Assembly (NCBI GenBank): GCA_027924645.1
Contig: BSBN01000242.1
Span: 248,001 to 312,000, forward strand
DNA: 64,000 nucleotides
Direction of reading: 5' to 3'
From: Cunninghamia lanceolata
Taxonomy: Eukaryota > Streptophyta > Pinopsida > Cupressales > Cupressaceae
The notes under the pieces are model-generated. The model was not told where the DNA came from, did not search any database, and was given only the letters and a program-made list of their open reading frames with translations. The position numbers and the translations under genes are program-made. This document shows positions 32,390-43,678 of the stretch, piece after piece. Each line of letters starts with the position of its first letter. Position 1 is the stretch's first letter.

Positions 32390-33300
32390 GGTTCTGGACA
32401 ACACTATGGCATAATAGACTTGGGCATATGATTGAAAAAGGTATGAAGGTACTTCATTCTAAGAAAGTTTTACTAGGTCTGGAATGTATTAATATGGATT
32501 TATGTGAAAGTTGTGTGAATGGTAAACAAAAGAGAGTCAATTTTCTCAAGGATGGGAAGCAAAAGAAAAATGAAAAGTTGGAGCTTGTGCATACAGATGT
32601 ATGGGGACCATCTCAGGTATCTTCTCTCGATGGCTCTCGATATTATGTTACATTCATAGATGATGCAACTAGGAAGGTCTGGATTTATTTTCTTAGACAG
32701 AAATCTAATGTATTTGAAACATTTAAGAAATGGAGAAGCTTGGTTGAGAATGAGACGGGTAAAAGATTAAAATGTCGTAGATCTGATAATGGCGGTGAGT
32801 ATTGCAGCAAAGAATTTGAAGATTATTGTTCCTTTAATGGAATTCGTAGGCAGAAAATGGTTCCAGGGACTCCATAGGAAAATGGAGTGGCTGAATGCAT
32901 GAATAGGACAATAATGGAGCGTGCAAGGACCATGAGATTGCTTGCTGGGCTGCCTTTAAATATGTGGGTAGAGGCTGTCAACACTGCTATATATTTAATT
33001 AATAGAGGTCCTTCAATTCATTTGGCCTGTGGTATTCCAGAGGAAACATGGACAGGTAAGAAGGTGAGTTATTCTTTTCTGAAAACCTTCGGCTATGAAG
33101 CATTTGCACTTATAGATTCTAAAAATAGAACCAAGTTGGATGCAAAATCAAAAAAATGTACCTTCATTGGATATGGCATTGATGAATTTGGTTATAGGCT
33201 TTGGGATTTTGAAAATCAGAAAATTGTGAGAAGTAGGGATGTTATATTCAATGAGAAGGTGTTGTACAAAGATCAGTTGCAATAGCATGAGAAGAAAGAA
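32390..33300 (+). pseudogene. Copia 1 integrase
   Basis: The pre-integrase zinc region is present (LGHMIEKGMKVLHSKK, CESCVNGKQKR). The DDE core follows: LELVHTDVWGP (Asp), [34 protein letters not shown] (Asp), and ENGVAECMNRTIMERAR (Glu) after a TAG stop in PGTP*ENG (32875-32877). SFLKTFGYEAFALI, CTFIGYG and GYRLWDFENQKIVRSRDVIF are the C-terminal copia motifs. A frameshift lies near 32390 and a TAG at 33283-33285 ends the frame. Confidence 0.88.
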
Positions 33301-34230
33301 AAAGATTATGTGGTGCTAGATGATACTCCAAATAGTGATATTCCAGTGGTTCCTCATGCTTCGCAACAACAACCAGAAATACCACAAAATCCAGTGAATG
33401 TTAGACAGTCAACAAGGATAAGTAGACCTCCTGAAAGGTTTTCTCCCTCTTTGTATTCTATTTTGTTAACAGATGCTGGTGAACCAGAAGGGTATGATGA
33501 AGCTATGCAGGTGGATACACAGGTTTAGTGGGAGCTTGCAATGAAAGAAGAAATGGACTCCTTGCTGAAAAATCAGACTTGGGAATTATGTAAGTTACCT
33601 GTTGGTAAAAAGGCATTACCAAACAAATGGGTTTACAAGCTGAAAGAGGAAGATGGAGGTAAGAAAAGATTTAAAGCCAGATTAGTTGTAAAAGGATTTG
33701 CACAGAAAAAGGGCATTGATTTTGATGAGATATTTTCTCCGGCTATCAAGATGACTTCTATTCGTACTGTTTTGAGTATTGTGGCTGCTGAAGATTTGCA
33801 TTTGGAACAACTAGATTGGAAAACTATCTTTCTCCATGGTGATTTGGAGGAGGAGATATACATGGAATAGCCCCAAGGATTTGAGGTCAGAGGTAAGGAG
33901 AAACTGGTGTGCAGATTGATGAAGAGTTTGTATGGCCTGAAACAAGCACCTCAGCAATGGTATTTGAAATTTGATAGTTTTATGGCTGAGCAAGGCTACA
34001 ACCGATGTAATTCTAACCATTATGTTTATTTTAAGAGGTTGGATAATGACAACTACATTATTTTATGTTTATATGTTGATGACATGCTTGTAGTTGGGTC
34101 TAACATGGATCACATCAGAGAGTTAAAACATCAGTTAGCACAGTCATTTGATATGAAGGATTTGGGGGCAGCAAAATAAATCCTTGGTATGAAAATTTGC
34201 AGAGATAGGAAGAATAGAAAATTGACTCTA
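33301..34230 (+). pseudogene. Copia 1 reverse transcriptase
   Basis: After a linker (RISRPPERFSPSLYSILL) the frame is stopped by TAG at 33526-33528. Reverse transcriptase then reads [90 protein letters not shown] and the catalytic YVDDM (about 34072-34086). The usual DVKTAFLHG is DWKTIFLHG. There are stops after EEEIYME and after GAAK. The polymerase would copy the element RNA into DNA. Confidence 0.9.
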
Positions 34231-35033
34231 TCTTAGACTGCTTATGTTGAAAAGGTGTTGCAGAGATTCCATATGGAGAATGCAAAAGTTGTCAGCACAC
34301 CTTTGCCTAGTCATTTGAAATTGACTAAGGAGATGTGTCCAAAGACACAAGAGGAGGAAGAAAAAATGTCCAAGGTACCATATGCTTCAGCTGTAGGAAG
34401 TTTAATGTATGCCATGGTATGCACGAGACCAGATATTGTACATGTTGCAGGAGTCGTAAGTAGGTATATGAGTCATCCTAGATTGGAGCATTGGAATACG
34501 GTAAAATGGATTCTCAGATATTTGAGAGGTACATCCAATAAACACTTATGTTTTGGGGGCTCTAATACTAATTTAGCAATCTATGTAGACTCAGATTTGG
34601 CAGGGGATATTGATACCAGGTAGAGTACTACAGGTTATGTCTTTACTGTAGGTGGGACAACAGTGAGCTGGATCTCACGGTTGCAAAAGGTGGTTGCTTT
34701 ATCCACCACAAAGGTAGAGTATGTAGCGGCAATAGAAGCAAGCAAGGAGATGATATGGCTGCAATTTTTTATGGAAGAATTGGGCAAATAGTAGGCTAAC
34801 AGTTCTTTGTATATAGACAGTCAGAGTGCCATACATCTTGCAAAGAATTATGCCTTGCATTCAAAGACCAAACACATATAGTTGAGGTATCACTTTATTC
34901 GGTCAGTGTTGGATAATGGATAGTTAAGGCTAGAAAAGATACATATAGATGAAAATCCAGTGGATATGTTTACAAAGGTAGTGACAAGGGAGAAGCTGAG
35001 CTCCTCTTTAGCTTCGGTTGGTCTTCTAGACTG
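34231..35033 (+). pseudogene. Copia 1 RNase H and pol C-terminus
   Basis: The segment includes RFHMENAKVVSTPLPSHLKL and SKVPYASAVGSLMYAMVCTR, then RNase H blocks IYVDSDLAGDIDTR and, after TAG, STTGYVFTVGG, ALSTTKVEYVAA and DSQSAIHLAKN. Premature TAG codons lie at 34621-34623, 34879-34881 and 34921-34923, each where copy 2 has CAG, and two more TAGs fall together near 34788. Its last recognisable residues are FTKVVTREKLSSSLA. Confidence 0.88.
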
Positions 35034-35107
35034 AAAACATGCACAGTGGTGTCATCCAGGATCAGTCTCCAAGTGGGATATTGTTTGGTGTGGAGCCTAA
35101 TCAGTCT

Positions 35108-35119
35108 CCAAGTGGGAGA
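35108..35119 (+). other. Copia 1 polypurine tract
   Basis: CCAAGTGGGAGA directly upstream of the 3' LTR. The word CTCCAAGTGGGA also occurs about 40 and 70 bases further upstream, a small local repeat. Confidence 0.75.
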
Positions 35120-35120
35120 T

Positions 35121-35599
35121 TGTTGGTAGGTGGCAACTGATCAGGAAAATACTGTACACTAACCATGTATCCTCACCGGGGTTTGAGGCCGGGCCTCAAG
35201 TGGGGGTTCGGGGGTGCAACCCTCAAATTTTTTTTCTTCTAGAGCCTACATAAACAATTTTCTAGAACCTACATAAAAGATCCTCTTTTTTGTAACCGAC
35301 ATAAAAAAAACCCTATTTTGTAACCGACAAAAAGGCTTGATAAAAGCGGCTAAGGGTTAGGGTTTTGATATATTGTATTGTAGCATTTTGCAGCAGTATT
35401 GAGTTGCAGGGATTGCTGATTGTAATCAGTTTGATTTACTGGATAATAATATTGGACTCTTTGTTTGGTGGATGTAGCCTGAGTTTGGGTGAACCACGTT
35501 AAAACTTGTCTCTTGCTGTTATTATTTCTATGTATTTCCATTCCTTTGTTTAATCTTTATTTGCATTTAATTGATATCTTCTACCAGCTAACCCTAACA
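35121..35599 (+). repeat. Copia 1 3' LTR
   Basis: 479 bp, TGTTGGTAGGTGGC to GCTAACCCTAACA. It is followed directly by the ATCAC duplication. Confidence 0.95.
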
Positions 35600-35604
35600 A
35601 TCAC
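35600..35604 (+). repeat. Copia 1 target-site duplication ATCAC, right copy
   Basis: Identical to 30585-30589. Confidence 0.92.
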
Positions 35605-35973
35605 CCACAACCAAGATCACTATCTTCCCTCCAGATTTAGGAAGCCCCTTAATGAAATCCATAGAAATATCTGTCCAAATCTGTGTAGGGATGGGCAAGG
35701 ATTCAACCAATCTAAGGAGTGTCGTTTCACCCTTGTTGCATTGGTAGGTATCACAATCAGCTACCATATATTGAATTGCCCTTTTCATTCCCTTCCAAAA
35801 TAAGTTACACCATGCTTACTCATAAGTTTTGAGGAACCCAGAGTGCCCTATCGATGAAGAAACATAGAGTTCATAGAAGATAGCCTGCTGGACAGATTCT
35901 AACCAATTTGGAACAGGCATAGAAATAGATAAAAGAGAAGCTTGGTCATCACATGTGCGAGAAAGTGAATCTA
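35605..35973 (-). pseudogene. Gypsy integrase N-terminal part and first catalytic Asp
   Basis: The minus strand gives SSSIGHSGFLKTYE, then FWKGMKRAIQYMVADCDTYQ and CNKGET (zinc region HHCC), and PTQIWTDISMDFIKGLPKS, which contains the first Asp of the triad, then GGKIVILVVGD. The part between RNase H and the zinc finger is shortened, and a stop lies after KTYE. At the lower-numbered end the frame continues across the copia insertion at 30589. Confidence 0.8.
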
Positions 35974-36453
35974 CTACAATATTGTCCTTACCCTTCTTGT
36001 AAGTGATCTCATAGTCAAACCCATGAGTTTGCTAATCCATTTCTGTTGTGCTGGGGAGGAGACCCATTGTTCCAGGAAATATTTCAGACTCTGGTGAGAA
36101 GTCCTGATGCAAAAATGATTCCCTAGTAGGTATGGTCGCCACTTTTGTAGTGCATGCAAAATAACCATCATTCGTTGTAGATCCAAAGGAGTAGTGGAGA
36201 CCATAGATGGTTGCATCTGAATGGAATGAAGCTGAGTGATGACACCATGTGAATTCTTCTTAAGAAGCTTTTCCATGCGATGTGAACTTATGATGCTGAG
36301 AGACCCCGGTTGTAAGCCCTTCAATGTGTGTTTGTGCCCATTGTCTGAAAACTGCATCCAAAGTTCAACAAAATCCCATAAGATGGGTCCAAGTGTGCGT
36401 AACCATTGGGCACCCAAAACCACATCACATCTACCTAAGGGCAAGGCAAACAT
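35974..36453 (-). pseudogene. Gypsy protease tail fused in frame to RNase H (reverse transcriptase deleted)
   Basis: One open 159-residue frame starts with protease C-terminal sequence (LPLGRCDVVLGAQWLRTLGP, then WMQF) and the linker (GVITQLHSIQ, TTPLDLQ). It passes at about 36180 into RNase H: VILHALQKWRPYLLGNHFCI, RTSHQSLKYFLEQWVSSPAQ and QKWISKL. The whole reverse transcriptase, roughly 350 residues in relatives, is missing. The junction keeps the frame. The RNase H Asp of (R/K)TDHQSLK is Ser here. After KLMG the frame shifts, and YKKGKDNIVVDSLS is read in another frame. Confidence 0.82.
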
Positions 36454-36474
36454 GTCAAAGTACAGGTTATAATC

Positions 36475-36675
36475 TTAAATAGAGATACACACATTGCGAT
36501 ACTTCCCTTTGCAAGTTAATGTGCCCCCATTGGCAATCATGACTTCAAAGCTGGAGCAAGGATGAACAAAATAATTAGCCTGTTTGGCTATTTGAGGGTT
36601 AATGAAGTTATGAGTGCTACCAGGATCAATGAGTATTGTAAGAGGGAGCTTCTTGAAGTAACCCTTGACCTGCAT
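36475..36675 (-). pseudogene. Gypsy aspartic protease N-terminal part
   Basis: MQVKGYFKKLPLTILIDPGS, THNFINPQIAKQ and FEVMIANGG are visible. The usual active site LIDSGSTHNFI is LIDPGSTHNFI, so a Pro sits next to the catalytic Asp. It is one stop or frameshift away from the downstream frame at 36453. Confidence 0.82.
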
Positions 36676-36849
36676 GGTTTGTGGGGTGGTGACTCCTGCT
36701 AAGTCATGGAGAGAGATATCTCAGTGGTCTTTGTGAGAAGTAGGGTAAACAGACAACTACTGAGTTTTAAGCTGATCAGCTACTATATCCTGAGCATCTG
36801 CATAAATTTCAGTTTTAGGTGGAGAATCCACATCCAAGAGATAGAGCTT

Positions 36850-37600
36850 TTAATCAACACATCTATGTCCCCAAGTGAATTTCTCATCACAATTATAACA
36901 AAGCACTTTTTCTCTACGTGCCCGCATCTCTGTTTTAGTCAAATGCTTGATAGGAGTTGTTCCAGGAGATGGCATTATTTGAGGTCTTTGGGAATCCATA
37001 TTTCTGAGTGGAACACAATTGGATTTGGAGCACTGTTGAGCTATGATCTTGTCCTCCGCCAACTTAGCCAACCCTAAGGCTTCCATCATTATGCTTAGAC
37101 AAAACATTTTAACCTCAGAGTGAATTGCATCCTTCAAACCACTGACAAAACAACTCCTACAGAATTCATCAGACAATCCCTCTGTGTGATTGGCTAGTTT
37201 TTCAAATTCTATCTGATATTCTCTCACAATGCCTATTTGGCGCAGTTTCGTGAGTGCTCCTATGAAGTCATCAAAAGCACTAGGGCCAAATCATTACAAA
37301 AATCTATCCATTTTGGCTCGTCATGAGCCCTGATGTACCAACAGATCCATTGAAGGGCTTCATGTTCCAAATGAAAGGATGCAAGTGGTACTTTGCTGAC
37401 ATCAAAAGTATTATACAGACTGAAATATTATTCTGCTCGGTATATCCATCCAGTCAGATCATCACCATTGAAGTGAGGAAAATCAAGCTTCAGCCCACGA
37501 AAATTGCCAGAAGAAGAAAACCCCATGTCTGCAGAAGACTCTGGCTACCATCTATTGTTCATGGCTAAATACTAAAGATTGAGCTTGAGAATTTTTTAAT
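36850..37600 (-). pseudogene. Gypsy gag
   Basis: The frame 37227-36850 starts at MREYQIEFEKLANHTEGLSD, with FVSGLKDAIHSEVKMF (retrotransposon gag domain), RARREKVLCYNCDEKF and WGHRC, a CCHC-type knuckle (C-x2-C-x5-H). Upstream, to about 37600, further gag sequence appears in broken frames (for example the reverse of HFNGDDLTGWI at about 37460, a typical gag N-terminal motif). No intact start codon is assignable. Confidence 0.8.
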
Positions 37601-38622
37601 CCAGATCTTGGAGTTTGGTCTTGAGGGCTACAAGTTCATCCTCCATGTTTTTTGCTCCTGCGTGGGTGACAACCATAACTAGGATTTTTTTTTTGGGAAT
37701 GGGTAGAAAAACAAAACCAAAAACTTTTAGTAAAGGAAAATTTGGATTTGGGAAAAACTCTAATGGGTAATTGGGGTTTGACTAGGTTTTGGACACTTTC
37801 TGAGGGAAAGGGGAGAAGAAAATGGGGATTTCAGAAGCAGGATGAAAGAATGGGAAAATTTATCCAAGAGGGACAAAGGAGAAGAAATATGAAATGAACA
37901 CTGTGGAAAATTTGAAGGCGATTGGGTGAGAATCAAAGAAGTTAGGGAAAACCCTAAAAATAGATAAATGTGGGATTTCTGGCTTCGATAAGTGGAATTT
38001 GGGATCAGGTCCTCAAGGAAGGAAATATGCAGAATGGAATTTCAGGGGATCCAGTGAATTTTGAGAGGAAATGGAGCTAAAGCAAAGAAGATATGGTGAA
38101 AAAATGAGATTGTTTTTTGGAGACTGCCAACTACTCTGGATGGATTCAATCTACGATTTGTTAGTTGTCAATAGATATGGGCCCTAGGTATGTTCGGCTT
38201 CCTAAAGGTTTAGGGGATTCACTCGGCTACCAATGTTGTTGAATGGCTTGCATATTGGGGTAGTACCCCTCACTCCACAACTTAGGTAAAATTGATAACC
38301 ACTTTGCCACAAACGACAGCTCTTAGTTTTCCTCACGGATGGGAACTAGTCAATTAGGTAGGGGCCGTTGCCCTTTTTGCTGGCAGGTCCTCTCAATGGG
38401 CCAGCTACTTCGGGGTTCCTGTGGTACTCCTCACAATGAGTTTTAGGGCTTGTCCAGACACTTCCCACAATTAAGCAGATAGGGATTATTCCCTGATCCA
38501 AACCTGCAATTGAAATGAACAATACAGATGCAAAAAAAGAACTACTGCAATAATCACAGCGCCTAGAGGCCACTGCAGAAATTTTTTTTGGCAAAAATTC
38601 CACCTAGCGAGCCCAAGAAAGT
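37601..38622 (-). other. Gypsy 5' leader and gag start region
   Basis: The region between the primer site and recognisable gag. It holds a purine-rich stretch in plus sense (37690-38110) and, near 38220-38620, sequence with no recognisable domain. I see no independent gene. Confidence 0.5.
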
Positions 38623-38634
38623 GCTTTGATACCA
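38623..38634 (-). other. Gypsy primer-binding site (tRNA-iMet)
   Basis: The minus strand reads TGGTATCAAAGC, two bases from the 5' LTR. Confidence 0.88.
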
Positions 38635-38636
38635 GA

Positions 38637-38959
38637 TGAGAGGAACCTCTTGCAACAATATAATGAAAAAAGCACGAAATAACATAAATATATATGAATA
38701 GCAGAAACACAGAAGGAATTTATTGATCATAGGCCACTTCAAGGGGGCAACCTCCTTTGAGCAAGCTCAATACAATAAATTCATGTATGCCTTCATTGGC
38801 CTCAACACGTACTTATATACTAAGTCTAATCTAAAGAACTCTTAGTTCCCATGAATGTGGGATAATACAATATACTCACGGGATGACTTACAAAGCATAT
38901 GCGTCCAAATGTAATATACTAACAAAGTAAAGAGAAGGGTTAAACATGGGTTCCTAACA
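38637..38959 (-). repeat. Gypsy 5' LTR
   Basis: TGAGAGGAACCTCT to GGGTTCCTAACA on the plus strand, 323 bp, the same length as its partner at 28441-28763. Confidence 0.95.
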
Positions 38960-38964
38960 ATTGA
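38960..38964 (+). repeat. Gypsy target-site duplication ATTGA, right copy
   Basis: Matches ATTAA at 28436-28440 except for one transition. Confidence 0.65.
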
Positions 38965-40869
38965 CTTCATAACTAATATCTCAAATGGCATCAAAATGAA
39001 TGTCACATTACATATAATCATCAGTGAAATCTAACAAGTAAGATATAACCACATCACAACATACTAAATCTAACAAATCAAAACATAGGGATAGAGTCAA
39101 GAAGGTCTGCATAATGAGATTAGTAGTCCCAATGTCCATATGTCATCAAAATGTAAATATGATGTAAGCAAAAATAGGTGAGATAAGTAGGCCTCACAGT
39201 GACAAATTATGCAATTCAGGGGTAGTGAATTAGTTTGTAATTGGTTCACTGCATTGTAATCTTTATTAATGTTACAACACATTTGTAACTCCTGGATGGT
39301 TCACCACCAGTGTGGAGGGAAAATCATTAATTATCTTTCTTTATTCACCCACTTAATAAGTGGATGCCTGTTGGAAAGTAGATGCCTGTTATATAGCGGA
39401 AGATTGTATTTAGTTTCCTTTTGCACATCTTTGTTTTGTAAACCAAAACATTGTATGCTCTCACCTCACCCATTCTGGAAACTTGGTGATTAGAAAGTGT
39501 GGAGGTATTCTAGTTGGTTGCATACTTGTGCTAACCCTGCTGTGATCATTTGTACAAATCTAAAAAAATGTAGGGTATCATATTACACACTACCACAATT
39601 TCCAAAGACATGCTTAAGGGTGAATAACTCGAGATCCAACCCCACCTCCGCAAAGGACTTTTAAAAGGATGTGCAACCACTCAAGGGAATACACATTCCT
39701 GCCTTCTACATAAGGGCATTCAAAAACATATAGTTCCACCTACATCACGGAGATGCCTTATAGTGAAAAGGAAGCATACACAACACACAAAACAAAGTAT
39801 ACAACCCCACATGCATCACAAAGACACCTTACAGTTAAAAGGAAGCATACACAAACATGTTTTATCACAATATCTAAGATATCCAAGTATTTAACACAAT
39901 ATATGCCCCCACCTTAAAGTGGTTGATCTCACTTGCCAATAGCAATCACGTTTAAGGTAAGATTGAAAACACGAGAAGGAATAAGAGCTTTCACAAAGCC
40001 CATGCCCCAAAGTGACATGTTCTTACGATCGCCAATTATTCCCAACAATCACAATAGAACACATTATTATTATATGATAACAATGAAAGATAATCAAAAC
40101 AAGATTCAATTAGACAATCTAAGCCAAGATAACAACCAAATCATCTATAGAAATAAGGCAACATACCACTTAATAAACCAAGGCTACACTTATGGGTTCA
40201 GAACTGAGTATAGCTGTGAGGTTATACTTCAGGTATCTCATAACTGAGTGTAGCTACAAGGTGAGATACAAAAACATTCCAAAGTGTCTAGAAGCAGATT
40301 TAGAGTATTGCAAAGGTTTGTTACAAGAATTTCACAACACTATACATGACCACATCACAACACAAAAAGTGATTCTACTAGTCAAGCGTCACTATCAAAT
40401 TAACCCCATATTCATATATGGACTAGGTCCATTTTTGTTTTCTTGTTGTAGGGATGCACGGTCCTTAGTAGTGTTTACTTGTTATCATCATCTGCTGACT
40501 AGTAGAGCCACCAGCACAATGAAACAATGAAATCATGAAAATGAGAGAGTAGACAAAAGTGACAGAAGGCCACAACATGGAAGGATGCCCCCAAAACACC
40601 CTCCACAGCGTTATGCCCCCAAGGCACCACACACAACAATTTGCAATAATAGAAGTGAGAGTAGAAGAATAGAGAAACAAATAGAAGGAATGTCATGATG
40701 GAGGTGGTCTCCTTGTATCCTTGACCTTACAAGAGTATCAAGGGTCATCCAAGGAGACCTAAACAAACATTTAACACTACACGAGGGAACACAACACAAC
40801 ACTATCAATATATATATCTAGGAGGAGGCCACCCTTGAGAGAAACTAGAATAGGTGCTACATTAAGTGT
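38965..40869. other. Unassigned repeat-like DNA between two gypsy elements
   Basis: No domain is recognisable on either strand. The part at 39240-39600 (plus sense) ends in an LTR-like style, but no terminus can be placed. Tandem duplications at 39736-39870 and about 40197-40265 (AACTGAGT(A/G)TAGCT word twice) are the only structure. Frames of 60 to 110 codons occur and are not supported as genes. Confidence 0.5.
39736..39870 (+). repeat. Two-copy tandem repeat, about 71-bp period
   Basis: Each unit has CATCAC..AGA(T/C)(G/A)CCTTA(T/C)AGT(G/T)AAAAGGAAGC and ATACACAA. The copies are imperfect. Confidence 0.75.
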
Positions 40870-40900
40870 GGCTAAATGAGGGATAAATACTTACCTGTAG

Positions 40901-41221
40901 TCACGTAGTGTTTGATTCTTTTGATGCTTCATATGTTGAAAAAGTACCTAACGAGATATTTTTTGGCGAACAATTTATGTATATCATCTCAGGATATATC
41001 AAATTGAGTGTTGGACTTGTTGATATTGTGTTAACATTAAGTTTAGGATGACGATAAGCTTTGGTGGGCTTCAAAGAATGATATCCAATACCAGTCGAGT
41101 AGTTAATTACAATAGCTTGTAAAGGTACTTTGATTCCTTGTTGGTTTACACCACAACCATTGCCTATGTAGTCGCAATTTTTGTAAAGGATTTGAAATCC
41201 ACGACCATAGAGAGACTCCAT
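40901..41221 (-). pseudogene. G-patch-like segment of Tat-type polyprotein
   Basis: The 106-residue frame includes ILYKNCDYIGNGCGVNQQGI, close to the MGY.PG.GLG...QGI motif found between protease and reverse transcriptase in Tat/Ogre elements. The Gly positions are mostly kept. Its role is thought to involve nucleic acid binding. The frame ends where homology to the family stops. Confidence 0.6.
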
Positions 41222-41469
41222 CTCTTTAGAAGAAGGCGGGGCCTCATAAGTCTCATATTCTATAGTATAAGTAAGAGTATTATCTTTGTTTGCTACTAAA
41301 GAAACTTTAGGTTTTTAGGTATTTCCAAAGATTGCTTGGATGAGATCGAGGCAAATTTTGAAGCTTTAGGATTCAGGTTATTAATTTTATATTCCCCCAT
41401 AAAGGAAGGAATAAAATATAATGAACCCCAATCATCACCAACAAGTGCATTTGATGGTGATGTGGAATC

Positions 41470-41910
41470 TTACACAACATTATCTACAACAAGAGGTATT
41501 GATGAATCATCTTTTAAGTTATTTAGAAGCTTGCGATTGACAACTTGTTTTTCTACCTCAACTTGTAAATGACTTTTTGGATTTAGGTCAGATTCAATGG
41601 TATGAAGTTTATTTGCATAAATAAACTTTATTGATCGATGAAGGGTAGATGAAACTTCCCCCATGGCATGAATCCATGGTCTATCAAGAATCATATTATA
41701 TGAAAGTGCACCATGCATGACATGGATAAGGGTAGATAATATCACGAGTCCAACCTTTACAAGTAAAGTTATGGTACCCAAGGATTGTCTACCAATGTTA
41801 TCAAAACCATGAATGTCAAATTTATCTAGTTTGATTAAAGATGTATCAACTTTGATTTTATTCAGCAAATCAATGCCACAAACATTAAGACCCAATCCAT
41901 TGTCAATCAT
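41470..41910 (-). pseudogene. Tat-type aspartic protease
   Basis: 147-residue open frame. It starts MIDNGLGLNVCGIDLL, equivalent to the IDDGSALN(V/I)CPL active site, so Asp is kept but the following Asp-Gly-Ser is Asn-Gly-Leu. It then has FDNIGRQSLGTITLLVKVGL and the diagnostic tail ALSYNMILDRPWIHAM, then GEVSSTLHRSIKFI (family: SYN.ILGRPWIH.M.AVPSTLHQ.IKF). Length and order fit Tat/Athila-group proteases. The altered catalytic triplet makes activity unlikely. Confidence 0.82.
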
Positions 41911-42300
41911 AATTCACTTTATCAACTTTTTATTTATTGTGACAGGTATTACAAGAGGATCATATTGGTTTTGAAGTCTAATTGATGGAAACTTATGTTG
42001 TTGAAACATAATGTTTGTTTTTGTTGCATGCATACAATCTAACAAAGCTGCTACATCATTAGGCTTAATAGCAGGTGGTATGATCACCTTTTGTAAAGCT
42101 TCCTAAATCATTTCGTGGTATGTAGGCGATGTTTGTATGAGTTCCCAGAGAGAGATATTAGCTGGAGTAGCATGAAGCTACTCAACAAGATCATAATCTT
42201 GACCAACTTTATGAGTAAGTCAAGGTGGTTAAGGAAGCAGAGGTTGAGAAGTTGGTAAAGTGATTGAAATGTTTGACTGTTGTTTACTTTGTTTATTATT

Positions 42301-43289
42301 TCATGTACTATATGTGTGAGAAACCACATTGTAATAGGTTTGTTGTGACACATTTTGATACACTTGATTTCCTTGAGTAATTTGTTTTGTAAAATTGATA
42401 ATGTAACCCAAGGGTTGAGGTGGTGTTGGAGGACCTTGAACCGTAATCACCAGTCTGAAGCGAGGTAGCACATTAGGTGCCTTATTTACAATGATTTTAG
42501 GAACATTAGTACACTTATTCACTATCCTCTTAGTGGGTGGAATAAGTCTATTAATGATGATTGAATTAACATTGTTTTTACATTGATTAGGCTTAACATC
42601 CATCCCCAAAGGATTTAATATGAGAGACCTTTCTTCATCCATCGATACTTCGTCTCTTGAAGGGAGAGCATTGGAACGAAGGGAAGGTAAAGTGTTGTTA
42701 AGGGAATTATTGATGATTGTATATTTAGTGATGTTGAAGGGATTTGAACATGCAACCAAAAGAGAACTATTCATGCTTTTTCAATCCTTAGTAATGTCCA
42801 AAGTACTTGAACATTCAGCCAAAGGAGGAAGATCGAGGGTCTTCACTTCCTTAGTGATATCTAAGGTGCTTGAACATTCAAATAAAAGAGGAATAAGATG
42901 ACTCATGGAATCCTCATCATCATCATATAATTTAGATAGTAGATCCAAAGCATTGTCATGATTTATAGTAGTAATAAAAGAACTTACACAATCATCTTTC
43001 TCATGAGTATTCACGGAGATGAATTCAGTTAAATCTTTTAATATCAAAGGATATGCACCCATGAGTATTGTAAAGCTAAATCATGTATATAACAAAGGAG
43101 TTGGAGTTCATATGTGGAATATTTAGAAACATCAATATCATTCACACATGCTATGTGTTCTAAAATATGACGATGCATATTAGTGAATTTAGAGAAATTT
43201 TCAAAATCTAGGATATAAGCATGAAAAGATTTCAAAGAAGAATATGAAGATGCCATCATGAAATGTCTTGGAATAGAAATGTAAATCAT
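42301..43289 (-). pseudogene. Tat-type gag region
   Basis: Three consecutive minus-strand frames of 81, 93 and 157 residues cover the gag position between leader and protease. I recognise no zinc knuckle. The middle frame is acidic and holds a duplicated ECSSTLDIT(K) word (residues about 62 and 84; the DNA repeat is at 42790-42885). The last is Pro/Asn-rich. Tat-group gags are poorly conserved, so the assignment rests mainly on position. Confidence 0.5.
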
Positions 43290-43665
43290 ATCTATTCATT
43301 TATCAAATACTACCAATATGAGAGACTTTTGATACACCAAGAGACTAGTTTGAGGAAACCACGCTTTTGAAGCTTTTTTCAAAGATCAAAAACACACTAG
43401 TGTCACTACAAACGGAGTGATCAAGATGTTAAAAGTGTTGCACAAGAAGGCAATATATACAACTTTAAGATTTATTGCAAAGGAAGGTAAAAGAGATGTT
43501 AAACTTTTTATGTTGAAATACACAATGTGTAATTACAAACGTATGAATTTTCTAACCAAGTATATGAAATGATGCAAAAATTTCAAATGGACAATGAAAA
43601 TATGCTATAAATTTATGCAAGTTCTAATTTGAACAATCATTAAGATGCAAATGCTCGAAGCTATA

Positions 43666-43674
43666 GGTTCACCA
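43666..43674 (-). other. Probable primer-binding site TGGTGAACC
   Basis: It lies four bases beyond the LTR end ACAACA on the minus strand and is conserved with 11463-11471. Confidence 0.55.
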
Positions 43675-43678
43675 AAAT

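Larger units (their letters stand above)
30590..35599 (+). mobile_element. Complete Ty1-copia retrotransposon, copy 1 (Tork/Tnt1-like), decayed
   Basis: Two LTRs (450 and 479 bp), a primer site, a polypurine tract and ATCAC duplications show a full-length 5.0-kb insertion. Gag, protease, integrase, reverse transcriptase and RNase H follow in copia order on the plus strand. At least 14 premature stops, mostly TAG where the family has Gln, make it non-functional as a single polyprotein. The same family is present in minus orientation at 54555-59266. Protease and pre-integrase sequence (DSGASFHATP, HIPRLSRNLIS) points to the Tork lineage. Confidence 0.95.
28441..38959 (-). mobile_element. Ty3-gypsy element with both LTRs, interrupted by a MITE-like element and a copia element
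   Basis: 323-bp LTRs (28441-28763 and 38637-38959) enclose minus-strand gag, protease, RNase H and integrase in gypsy order. A primer site lies beside the right LTR and a polypurine tract beside the left one, and 5-bp flanks match at four of five positions. Without its two passengers the element is about 4.5 kb, short for a gypsy, because the reverse transcriptase is deleted. The target sequences of the passengers can be read across as a continuous integrase frame, which proves they came later. Confidence 0.92.
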
